NCBI RefSeq assembly: GCF_008367235.1
Contig: NZ_VTZS01000003.1
Location: forward strand, 62,001 to 126,000
Direction of reading: 5' to 3'
From: Pareuzebyella sediminis
Lineage (GTDB): Bacteria; Bacteroidota; Bacteroidia; Flavobacteriales; Flavobacteriaceae
Length of the DNA: 64,000 nucleotides
Under the pieces are notes generated by a model. That model was not told the origin of the DNA. It saw only the letters and a list, made by a program, of their open reading frames with translations, and did not search any database. Made by a program: the position numbers and the translations under genes. Below, in pieces: positions 35,977-43,781 of this stretch (the first letter of the stretch is position 1; every line of letters starts with the position of its first letter).

Positions 35977-35978
35977 GA

Positions 35979-38798
35979 TTAAAAATTATATTTTTTCTTA
36001 CGTTTGTCAAACGCTTCTGGCCCTCCTTCCAAAATATCACAAATATGTTCTTGAATACCCCTTTTATGTAATACTTCTTTAATTATATCGTTTTCAGGAA
36101 TTGTATTTTCTATGGAACCGGATACATATTCAAAATCAAATGTTTTATTTTTAGTATCTTCTCCATTTTGATTAGCTATTATTACGAGTTCGGCATCAGC
36201 ACCAAGAACAAGATTGGGATTGTGGGTAACTATAATTATTTGTCGTTTTCTTTTGCGTTTTCTGATAAATTTTACTACCTGATTGTAAATTGATCTATTA
36301 TCCAAATCATCTTCAGGTTGATCGATAAGAATTGGACATTGACTATCATCCAAATCAATTAATAGTCTAAGAAGGACAAATGATTTTTTGCCAGGGGACA
36401 TGTCAGATATGCTATCTCCCTGATATGTAACCTTATAATCATGTCCAAACCAATTTTGAAAGAGAGCTGTTACTGCTTCTCTATTAGTGATAGCCTCCCT
36501 TTTTTTAAGTTCATTTTTGATAATCTTCCAAGTTTCCGCTGCCAGAAATTTTTTATGTTCCTCAACATTTTTGAAGTTATACCCGGTCAAGTAATCAAAT
36601 TCCTTGCTTCTTATGGCACGTCCATCGAAGCACTTGTTCACAAAAGACTCTTGAAAGCCTTCCTTCTTGAACTTGGTGACAATTTCAAAGGCTAATTCAT
36701 CATCAAAACCAGATAGGTCTACCCTTTCTTTTGCCTCTATATAAATTAGATAATATTCTGCGTTTATCTGAGACAGTGATTTTATGAGCAAAGTAATTTG
36801 TTCGTAAGAGTTACTTATTTCTTTTAGCAGTTCTATGATGTCATTCAACTTCTTCTCTTCTTCAGCTTTACTCTTTAAAAGAGTTTCAAGAAAATTTTGT
36901 TCAGTAAGTGCACTTTGAATAGTTACAATTCTTTCTTCCAATCCTTGTATTTCAATTGATAACTGATAAATGGCAGCTTCTATTCTGTTAACAATTATAT
37001 CAATGGAATTTGACCAATCCAGTTTATATTGACTGCTTTTTTGGCTGTATAAATTTTGAACCTCTGATCTCAATGCCTCATTTAGAAGGTTAAGCAAATC
37101 ATTTTCATGGATTGAAATAGAAATTTTCTTAAGGTTCTTAAGCCTTTCAACATCCTTTTTAAAGGTGTCGATACTCATTCTTTTCACTTTTATCTCATCA
37201 GAAACAGTGTTAAAGGTTTTTAGATCATCCTCGCTGACTTTAGAATTCTGTTGTTGTTTTTTAATTTCATCGTCAAGCCGTTGGATTTCCTTCCTGATTC
37301 CATTTTCATCACCTAATTCTTTTTTCTTTTGATTTTTTTCAATGTTCAAAAGAATATTTTGAAATAAGTTTTTAATTGCTGACTCTGTTCTATCCTGTAT
37401 ATCTGAAATTCTTTCTTTAACCGAATCATTCCAAGATTTGAAATCTTTTTTTTGCAGTAGAACGTCTTGTATAATCTGATCGATATCACTTCCATTTTCA
37501 CCCTCATCAACAACTCGATTCAAATACGATTGGGGGATGTAGATTATTTTCTTGCTTGGATTTTTATCAGACCCTAGTTGACTTATTTGCCCATCCTTCC
37601 ATAATACTTCAAAACCTTTAACAGGTCTTTTGTCTTCTATTCCTGCAGAATCGTTTCGACGTTCATATTCAAGTTTGTCCGCAGTACTGGCTATACTTCT
37701 AAGCAAGATGGATTTGCCAGTTGATTTGCCGCCAATTATAGAACTTAGGTTTTGATTCATTTGAATGAAACCATTGGTGAATGAGGAATCTAAAAAGCGT
37801 ACTTTATCTATTATTTCGTATATCTTTTTATCGTCAGGTTTTTGATTAGAAATCCTAACCCTTTCTTCAGGCTCATATGTTATCTGTTTCAATCCCTCAA
37901 ATGTTGGATCTGCTTTTATCCAGCATAAACGATTTGAATTTTTTGTAAAGAGCTCTTCGAAAGTATGTGCATCACTTCCCCATAGACATGGTTTCAATGA
38001 TTTGAATTCTTTTATATAGTTAGCCTCAGAGTCATAAGTTTTGCCCAACCCCCAACTAATTGTTTTTGGATTTGAGGCAAAAAGGCAGTCTGCTTTTTGA
38101 ATCAAAACTTTTCTAGTATGGTGGCCTTGACCATTCCATTCAACATCGCTCAAATCTTCATCACTTGGTAGTACAATCAGATACTTACCTTTAAAAATAG
38201 AAGGCTTATTAAGGATTTCGCTTATTTTTTCATCGGAAACCACTGCATTCATCATTCCTGTATATAGCGGATTAGAATGCTTTGCAAATTCAGCATGTTC
38301 TTTTTGCAGTTGTTCTCCTAGAGCCATGAGATTATGAAGTGTAAGCGGACGTTTTTCTTCCTGAGCCTGAATATTTCCTTGGTATACGAATTTTAGTTCC
38401 CTGAGGAAGTTTTCTTCAATGTCTTTTATTGACACTTCATTTGAAAAGATGATATGAAAATTCACTCTGTTACTGTTCACCAATTTATCAAGTCTGAATT
38501 CTATATTAGGCAGTATTAGAATTTCTTTAATTCTTATGATTTCACCTTCTGAGAATCCCAGATGGGCAAATTTCCCTTCACTTTCAATATAATCTTCCCT
38601 TAACTTTTTATAACCTTCAATAGTAAAGTAATCGGTGATGCCAATTGTGTAAATATCATTGTCCAGCGCTCTTCTAAACAATTCTTTGACATATATGTCC
38701 CAATCATTGCCAAATCCATTATTTAAAACAGATTCAGGTGTATGTACATGAAGGTCCCATTTTCTCCATTCCGAACCTTTCGGATACAATTTATTCAT
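35979..38798 (-). CDS. TrlF-family PHP-domain SMC-like ATPase
   Basis: A 939-residue protein with two parts. The N-terminal PHP phosphoesterase domain has DLHVHTP (residues 15-21), GITDYF and GSDAH (274-278), which bind catalytic metals. The second part is an SMC/ABC-type ATPase: Walker A GGKSTGKS (356-363), coiled coil (about 450-700), signature DMSPGKKSF and Walker B PILIDQPEDDLDN with the THNPN switch near residue 870. This is the TrlF architecture, linked in other bacteria with tRNA-repair or defence. Here it precedes jetA by 2 bp, so it probably adds a nuclease-like sensor or effector to the Wadjet-like complex. That functional link is inferred. Confidence 0.88.
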   Translation of the reverse strand: MNKLYPKGSEWRKWDLHVHTPESVLNNGFGNDWDIYVKELFRRALDNDIYTIGITDYFTIEGYKKLREDYIESEGKFAHLGFSEGEIIRIKEILILPNIEFRLDKLVNSNRVNFHIIFSNEVSIKDIEENFLRELKFVYQGNIQAQEEKRPLTLHNLMALGEQLQKEHAEFAKHSNPLYTGMMNAVVSDEKISEILNKPSIFKGKYLIVLPSDEDLSDVEWNGQGHHTRKVLIQKADCLFASNPKTISWGLGKTYDSEANYIKEFKSLKPCLWGSDAHTFEELFTKNSNRLCWIKADPTFEGLKQITYEPEERVRISNQKPDDKKIYEIIDKVRFLDSSFTNGFIQMNQNLSSIIGGKSTGKSILLRSIASTADKLEYERRNDSAGIEDKRPVKGFEVLWKDGQISQLGSDKNPSKKIIYIPQSYLNRVVDEGENGSDIDQIIQDVLLQKKDFKSWNDSVKERISDIQDRTESAIKNLFQNILLNIEKNQKKKELGDENGIRKEIQRLDDEIKKQQQNSKVSEDDLKTFNTVSDEIKVKRMSIDTFKKDVERLKNLKKISISIHENDLLNLLNEALRSEVQNLYSQKSSQYKLDWSNSIDIIVNRIEAAIYQLSIEIQGLEERIVTIQSALTEQNFLETLLKSKAEEEKKLNDIIELLKEISNSYEQITLLIKSLSQINAEYYLIYIEAKERVDLSGFDDELAFEIVTKFKKEGFQESFVNKCFDGRAIRSKEFDYLTGYNFKNVEEHKKFLAAETWKIIKNELKKREAITNREAVTALFQNWFGHDYKVTYQGDSISDMSPGKKSFVLLRLLIDLDDSQCPILIDQPEDDLDNRSIYNQVVKFIRKRKRKRQIIIVTHNPNLVLGADAELVIIANQNGEDTKNKTFDFEYVSGSIENTIPENDIIKEVLHKRGIQEHICDILEGGPEAFDKRKKKYNF

Positions 38799-38960
38799 GA
38801 ATTATAAACTCGTTTATGGCCATAAATGCCGATTAATAAATTATTATTGGGGGGAGATATTTTATGTGGATTTTAAATTTAAGAAAAATATCATGCCTGA
38901 TTCAGAAATATTACTATTAATTGTAAGACATTCAATAGCAGGAATAATTTGCTGATATTG

Positions 38961-38998
38961 AGTGTTAACTATTTTAGGTACAAAACCCTATTAACACT
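38961..38998. promoter_or_regulatory. Inverted repeat in the trlF-KAP divergent promoter region
   Basis: AGTGTTAA (38961-38968) and TTAACACT (38991-38998) form a perfect 8-bp dyad, with TAGG/CCTA inside it, 17 bp before the KAP start codon. It could be an operator for the KAP gene or a leader hairpin. The remaining gap 38799-38960 is A+T-rich with no visible gene. Confidence 0.4.
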
Positions 38999-39014
38999 TA
39001 TAAATAATTGATTG

Positions 39015-41156
39015 ATGGGCAACAAAAATGTAATCCTCAACGAAGTAGCGGTAAGGTCAAAAAGCGATGATCTTTTGAATTATTATCCTTTTGCCGAAAA
39101 AGTAAAGGAAATAATTCAAGGCTACTCCAGTAATCCTGAGCCATTGACCATCGGAATTTATGGAAAATGGGGAGTGGGCAAAACCTCATTGTTGAACTTG
39201 ATTGAGAAACACATAGAGGTGTTTCAAAAGGACAAGAAGGACAAACCTTACATAAAATTTCATTACAACCCGTGGTTATACCAGACCAAAGAGGAGATGC
39301 TCTTTGATTTCTTTACGATATTAAGCAAAAAGTTACATTATAGCGGGAATGAATACCTAAAGAAAGCTGGAGAACAAATCCTCAAATACAGTCGTTACCT
39401 AAAGTCGGTAAGGCTATCCGTTTCGGGCGGAATTCCAGGTGTTTTCAATCTAGGGGTCAAGGTTGAACCCCATGATATACTCAAGGCATTGGGAGAAGAT
39501 CTTAAGGGACAGGACAAAAGTCTTGACGAAATGAAAAAGGACATAAATTTAGCTTTACGTGATTCTGGAAAGAAAATAATCATTTTTATTGATGATGTTG
39601 ACAGGCTTGACCGTAATGAAATATATACGCTCCTAAAGCTTGTTAAAATCAATGCTGATTTTAAAAACTTGGTTTTCCTCATTTGCTTGGACCCAGAGCA
39701 TGTTGCCAAAGCAATCCATAAAAGATACGGGCCCAACATCGAATCCGGGAAATTTTTTTTGGAGAAAATCATCAACATACCATTAGAGCTTCCCTTGGTG
39801 GAGAAGGCAGACTTGGATCTGTTCATCAAGGAAAAGGTCAAGTCCGCAATTAAGAGCAGACTTATCAGAAAAGATGAGTCTGATGAATTGATCAGAAGCC
39901 TGAATGTTTCCTATTTTGGTTCACCACGGGAAGTAATCCGAATCGTCAATTCATTCTCCATCTCCCTTTATGCGATCGGTGACGAAGTAAATGCCCACGA
40001 TTTGTTTTGGATCGAATATTTAAAAGTAAAGCATCCCGAATCCTATGAAACTATAAAAAACTATGCCCGGGACCACATCTCAAACTACATATTAACCTCT
40101 GTTATTACCTTCAACAACGAGTTTGATAAAAGTAAAAGCGAAAGTGGTGTGCGGTCAATTCTAAAAGACCAAAGCGAAAAGGCCTATGATATCATTGATA
40201 AGCTATTTCCGATGGATAGAACTGGAACCGTTTACGGATATCGATCGAAAAACATCAAATCTGAAAAAGAATTGAACAAACAACTCAGGATCAACCATAT
40301 TTCCCATTTTGAGAAATACTTTTCATTCCACACCAAAGGGAAAATCTCAGAAATTAAATTCTCCACTTTAAAAAGCCATATCCAAGATGGCAATAAAGAT
40401 GGGGCTCTGACTGTTTTGAAAGATTTGCTGTCAAATTCAGATGAATATAAAGTTGTCTATCGTCTGGGTTCAGAGTTGGATGGCATGAAAACCCCGGATT
40501 ATGAAAAATATATCCCTTTTATTATTGATAATATCCAGGTTTTCAAAGAGGGACAAGGGTATTCCAATGCCATTCAGCTGATCCAAAATATTGGAGAAAA
40601 ATTGAGAACGGATGAAGCCTCTGGGAACAGAGAAATCTGTCTCAACATAGCTAAAAAACTTGACTATTACCAACTAAGTTATTTTTTGGGACGCTTACAG
40701 GAAAATCCTAATATACCGTATTTAAAAGACTTGGAATCAGTACTCATCGAAAAAGTCAGGGAGCCTGATTCACCTCTATTCTACAAACAAAGAAATGTTT
40801 CCAATATGATAATGGAAATTTGGTCAAAGCACGATAGCGGTCAATTTCAGCAATTCATTTTGGACAGCCTTTCATCCAAGGAAAATGTATTTAGTTTTAT
40901 AACAAGCTTTCCGTATCTATGGAACGACCACATACAAGGAATTTTCAAAAAAGAGGACTATACATTTTTGAAAGAACATCTAAATCTGGATATGGGCTCT
41001 ATCTACGCTAAAATAGAAGACCTGATTCCCGATAAATTCGACTTAAAGGAATTGGAGGTCAAGGCCAAAGGATGGGATGATAAGACCAATAATTCGGAAA
41101 AGCAGAATATCGATCAATTCGTCTATTGGTACCTGATGGACAAAGAAAAAGAATGA
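39015..41156 (+). CDS. KAP-family P-loop NTPase
   Basis: A 713-residue KAP NTPase: Walker A GKWGVGKT (residues 50-57), FHYNPWLYQ (KAP-typical), Walker B FIDDVDRLD (191-199) and LVFLICLD. The C-terminal half (about 400-710) is helical and family-specific. No membrane helices interrupt the NTPase domain, unlike many KAP proteins. KAP NTPases occur in defence islands and in PifA-type phage exclusion. It is monocistronic and divergent from trlF-jet. The ATG at 39015 is used; the preceding TTG is not needed. Confidence 0.88.
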   Translation: MGNKNVILNEVAVRSKSDDLLNYYPFAEKVKEIIQGYSSNPEPLTIGIYGKWGVGKTSLLNLIEKHIEVFQKDKKDKPYIKFHYNPWLYQTKEEMLFDFFTILSKKLHYSGNEYLKKAGEQILKYSRYLKSVRLSVSGGIPGVFNLGVKVEPHDILKALGEDLKGQDKSLDEMKKDINLALRDSGKKIIIFIDDVDRLDRNEIYTLLKLVKINADFKNLVFLICLDPEHVAKAIHKRYGPNIESGKFFLEKIINIPLELPLVEKADLDLFIKEKVKSAIKSRLIRKDESDELIRSLNVSYFGSPREVIRIVNSFSISLYAIGDEVNAHDLFWIEYLKVKHPESYETIKNYARDHISNYILTSVITFNNEFDKSKSESGVRSILKDQSEKAYDIIDKLFPMDRTGTVYGYRSKNIKSEKELNKQLRINHISHFEKYFSFHTKGKISEIKFSTLKSHIQDGNKDGALTVLKDLLSNSDEYKVVYRLGSELDGMKTPDYEKYIPFIIDNIQVFKEGQGYSNAIQLIQNIGEKLRTDEASGNREICLNIAKKLDYYQLSYFLGRLQENPNIPYLKDLESVLIEKVREPDSPLFYKQRNVSNMIMEIWSKHDSGQFQQFILDSLSSKENVFSFITSFPYLWNDHIQGIFKKEDYTFLKEHLNLDMGSIYAKIEDLIPDKFDLKELEVKAKGWDDKTNNSEKQNIDQFVYWYLMDKEKE

Positions 41157-41161
41157 GGTGT

Positions 41162-41824
41162 TCATTTCCTCTTATCCTTGCTCGCCCTATCAAATGCAAC
41201 CAGATTAAATAACTCCCGCATCCTTGATCTCACGCGAGTGCCATACCGTTCCTCCAGCTCCTGGGCATTGAGGTTGGTGGTGGCGTGGGTCTTGCGTTTG
41301 TCTTCAATAAAGAGTTCATGACGGGAGAGCAATATTTCACCCATGACGTTGCAGTCTTGCCCAAAGTGCCGTCCGGTGGGTTCTACACCTAGGTCATCGA
41401 AACAGAAGAATTGGGAAGTGCCATAATCTTCGATGGTCTTATAACCTATATGGTTAAAACCAAAAACAATGTTCCGGCAGGGTATGATCTCATAGGGTCG
41501 TTGATGTGGGACGATGTGTTTCATTAGTTTCATGAGGCTGGTCTTGCCACAGCCTACAGGTCCCGAGAGTAAGAGTCCTTTGTGGATATCAATGCCCATT
41601 TGGGTACAACGGGCTTTGTCCTGGATGAAGTAGAGGCTGAGTTTATATAGGATATCCCGGTCCTCTCGGTGGATTTTGAATTTTTTCCCGAATAGAAGTT
41701 TTCCCTTGGCATCAAGATAGATGAGGATTTTTTCAAAATCATAGTGGATTTCCTTGTCCTTCAGGGTGCCCAGTGGATATTGGACGGCTCCCTCGGTGAT
41801 GATATGTGGGGTATTGTACTTCAC
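41162..41824 (-). CDS. DnaC/IstB-like AAA ATPase (helicase loader-like)
   Basis: A 220-residue AAA protein: Walker A GPVGCGKT (residues 88-95), Walker B FFCFDDLG (near 140), sensor-like TTNLNAQEL and arginine finger region RYGTRVRSRMREL. This is the DnaC/IstB loader type; on the ICE it probably loads replicative helicase on the excised circle. It starts with GTG at 41824, 1 bp after the winged-helix gene, so the pair forms a replication module. The KAP gene converges 5 bp away. Confidence 0.85.
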   Translation of the reverse strand: MKYNTPHIITEGAVQYPLGTLKDKEIHYDFEKILIYLDAKGKLLFGKKFKIHREDRDILYKLSLYFIQDKARCTQMGIDIHKGLLLSGPVGCGKTSLMKLMKHIVPHQRPYEIIPCRNIVFGFNHIGYKTIEDYGTSQFFCFDDLGVEPTGRHFGQDCNVMGEILLSRHELFIEDKRKTHATTNLNAQELEERYGTRVRSRMRELFNLVAFDRASKDKRK

Positions 41825-41825
41825 G

Positions 41826-42365
41826 TTACAAAGGTTCGTTGTAGTTTTTGTGGGTCTTGGTCTTTAGGTTGTCCCGAAATGGGACACCGGCCTTCTGTTT
41901 GTTTCCGTTTTCCAAATCCTCAACATCCAAAATTTTAAAATCTGCCTGTTTGTTATTGTTTTTTTGGTTTTCCAAGGTTTGTATATGTTTGTTTATAGGT
42001 ACCACTGCTTGTCCATTGCTTGTCCTGATATTGGTACGGCTTGGGTCCACCACTTGTCCAGTACTTGTCCCAAAATCGAACATCTTGATACGGCTTCCCT
42101 TAAAAGGGTTGTGGGATGGAGTATAGACGATATAGCTCCAATGGGCGAGTTCCTTGATGCATCGATGGTAGGTGGATTTGGACCCAATCTTGGCACACTG
42201 CATGACTTCGTCCCGGTTGATAAAAAATTCCGGTTTAAAGTAGTTGGTGTTCCAGAACTGGAACAACGCCACATAAAGACTGATATGGGTTGGGTTCAGT
42301 CGGCTGTCCTTGGAGAATTGATCAAAAACCCCATTGAGATGTTTTATATAATTGACTTCTTCCAA
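41826..42365 (-). CDS. Winged-helix (DnaD/RepA N-terminal-like) replication protein
   Basis: A 179-residue protein. Residues 1-110 look like a winged-helix replication initiator domain (SRLNPTHISLYVALFQFWNTNYF, REEV-like INRDEVMQCAKIGSKSTYHRCIKEL, WSYIVYTPSHNPFKGSRI); the C-terminal 70 residues are polar and probably disordered. It is coupled with the AAA loader and the HTH gene. No ATG is available after the upstream in-frame stop, so it starts at TTG 42365, 2 bp after the HTH stop, suggesting translational coupling. Role inferred. Confidence 0.7.
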   Translation of the reverse strand: MEEVNYIKHLNGVFDQFSKDSRLNPTHISLYVALFQFWNTNYFKPEFFINRDEVMQCAKIGSKSTYHRCIKELAHWSYIVYTPSHNPFKGSRIKMFDFGTSTGQVVDPSRTNIRTSNGQAVVPINKHIQTLENQKNNNKQADFKILDVEDLENGNKQKAGVPFRDNLKTKTHKNYNEPL

Positions 42366-42367
42366 AC

Positions 42368-42646
42368 CTAGATCCGGTTATGGATTTTGTTCTGCTCCAA
42401 TACCTCCATAATTTCATGGTACTCGTAATAGAGGACCCCGCCGACCTTGGTGTAGGGGAGGGTGCCGTTGATCCGAAGGTTCTGCAATGTGCCAGGCGAG
42501 ATGCCCAGCAGTTCTCGGACCTCGTTGGATCTGAGCCATTTTTTGTTCGATTGCTTGTTTTGGTTGTTCAATAAATCCTTGATGTCCTCCAGCAGTTCGA
42601 CTTTGAACTCCATGAGGTCTTCGGTGGTAATAATGGTCGCTCCCAT
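42368..42646 (-). CDS. Excisionase-like HTH (HTH_17/MerR-type) protein
   Basis: A 92-residue protein with the HTH_17 DNA-binding pattern KKWLRSNEVRELLGISPGTL, then GTLPYTKVGGVLYYEYHEI. Such proteins act as recombination directionality factors or regulators in Bacteroidetes conjugative transposons. It follows RteC, separated by a 280-bp region with two 26-bp palindromes, and precedes the replication genes directly. Confidence 0.82.
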   Translation of the reverse strand: MGATIITTEDLMEFKVELLEDIKDLLNNQNKQSNKKWLRSNEVRELLGISPGTLQNLRINGTLPYTKVGGVLYYEYHEIMEVLEQNKIHNRI

Positions 42647-42754
42647 GTGTTTTGTGTTTTAAAGGAAGGACCACCTCCTGAATACCATGTCATTTGATGG
42701 CCCATCCATAGATTTGACTTTCATCACAAAACTGAAAAAGCATTTTGGAAAAAC

Positions 42755-42780
42755 TTCCCAAGTTGGTACCAACTTGGGAA
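42755..42780. repeat. Perfect 26-bp palindrome, copy 1
   Basis: TTCCCAAGTTGGT and its exact reverse complement ACCAACTTGGGAA, joined without spacer. It lies 109 bp before the start of the excisionase-like gene and is identical to the copy at 42893-42918. No T-run marks it as a terminator on this strand, so it is probably an operator for RteC or the HTH protein. Confidence 0.85.
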
Positions 42781-42892
42781 CGATTTTTTTGACATACAAT
42801 TTGGATGGATTTGGGTACAATTGAACTTTTCAATGGTGCTAAAAAGGCTAGAAACTGTAAAAATACGGCCTCAAAACGGCTGAAAACCAAAA

Positions 42893-42918
42893 TTCCCAAG
42901 TTGGTACCAACTTGGGAA
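42893..42918. repeat. Perfect 26-bp palindrome, copy 2
   Basis: Identical to the palindrome at 42755-42780, 138 bp away start to start, and 12 bp downstream of the rteC stop. The interval holds A+T-rich sequence suited to a promoter for the excisionase-like gene. Two identical operators flanking a promoter could allow DNA looping. Confidence 0.85.
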
Positions 42919-42929
42919 AAATCAAGGTG

Positions 42930-43769
42930 CTATTCTTCCAAGGATTCCATCCGCTGGTTTAACAGCTCGATAAGCCGATCCAGAAACCGCGTCCGACTGC
43001 TCTTCCGCGAGCGGATATCAATAAAGGTGTGATAGTAATTGCCCAGGTCCACATTGTAAAAGTACTCGAAATGTGAGGCCAGTTCCTTGATATCAACGGT
43101 ACCGCCGTTGATGCATTTGCTGGTGTGCAGGGCATATAGGAGCTCGATAAGCTCCGTTTTGCCCCCGGTCCAAAATAATTTTGATGGCTTTTCCATAGGT
43201 GTGTTCTTAGTAGGTTCCATATTGTTGTTGAGATCGTCCACTTCCTTTCTCAGGTAAACGATGAGCATGTCATAGGCCATGATGGTGGCCACAGTACCGT
43301 CCTGACAGGTGGAAAACTGGTCATCGATCAAAAAGTGAAAGGATTCCAAGGGCATGCGCAGGTCCCGATTGCCCCGGACAAAATACTGTTCGTCCATGGA
43401 CATGGCCCCACGCCTGTAATAATTATAGAATTCCAAATTATCGTTAAAGAAGGTCTGAAGCTTATCTATCTGTTGCTGGAGGTATTTGATCTGGGCTACA
43501 TCCTTTCCACGGGGCCGTTTGCTCTCAATGCTGAAAAGCTTGATGTAATAGATGAGCTTGCTAAAGATCTGGGGTTTTACATGCTTAAAAAAATAGATCT
43601 CATCGGCCTGTGTTTCAAAATCCTGGCCCACTATCTGCTTTTGCAGTTTACGGATACATTTCTCCACCAGTGCAATGCCCTTCTCCGCCTTGAAGAGAAT
43701 ATCACCGTTCCCGCTTTCCAGGGTTTCCAATTGGCCCTCAAATTCCAATAGCAACTTTTGGTATTTCAT
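42930..43769 (-). CDS. rteC: RteC-family regulator
   Basis: A 279-residue RteC protein: the typical helical N-terminal half with TQADEIYFFKHVKPQIFSKLIYYIKLF and a C-terminal winged-helix-like domain (FWTGGKTELIELLYALHTS, LASHFEYFYNVDLGNYYHTFIDIRSRK). In CTnDOT, RteC activates excision-gene transcription by binding inverted-repeat sites. Here two perfect palindromes lie just downstream, before the excisionase-like gene, which fits the same job. It is 12 bp downstream of the synthase-GNAT gene, so control may couple the two. Confidence 0.9.
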   Translation of the reverse strand: MKYQKLLLEFEGQLETLESGNGDILFKAEKGIALVEKCIRKLQKQIVGQDFETQADEIYFFKHVKPQIFSKLIYYIKLFSIESKRPRGKDVAQIKYLQQQIDKLQTFFNDNLEFYNYYRRGAMSMDEQYFVRGNRDLRMPLESFHFLIDDQFSTCQDGTVATIMAYDMLIVYLRKEVDDLNNNMEPTKNTPMEKPSKLFWTGGKTELIELLYALHTSKCINGGTVDIKELASHFEYFYNVDLGNYYHTFIDIRSRKSSRTRFLDRLIELLNQRMESLEE

Positions 43770-43781
43770 GACATTGTACCA

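Noticed and set aside
42755-42918. Terminators for rteC
   Set aside because: The palindromes lack loops and T-runs in the needed direction and are identical to each other, which fits operators better.
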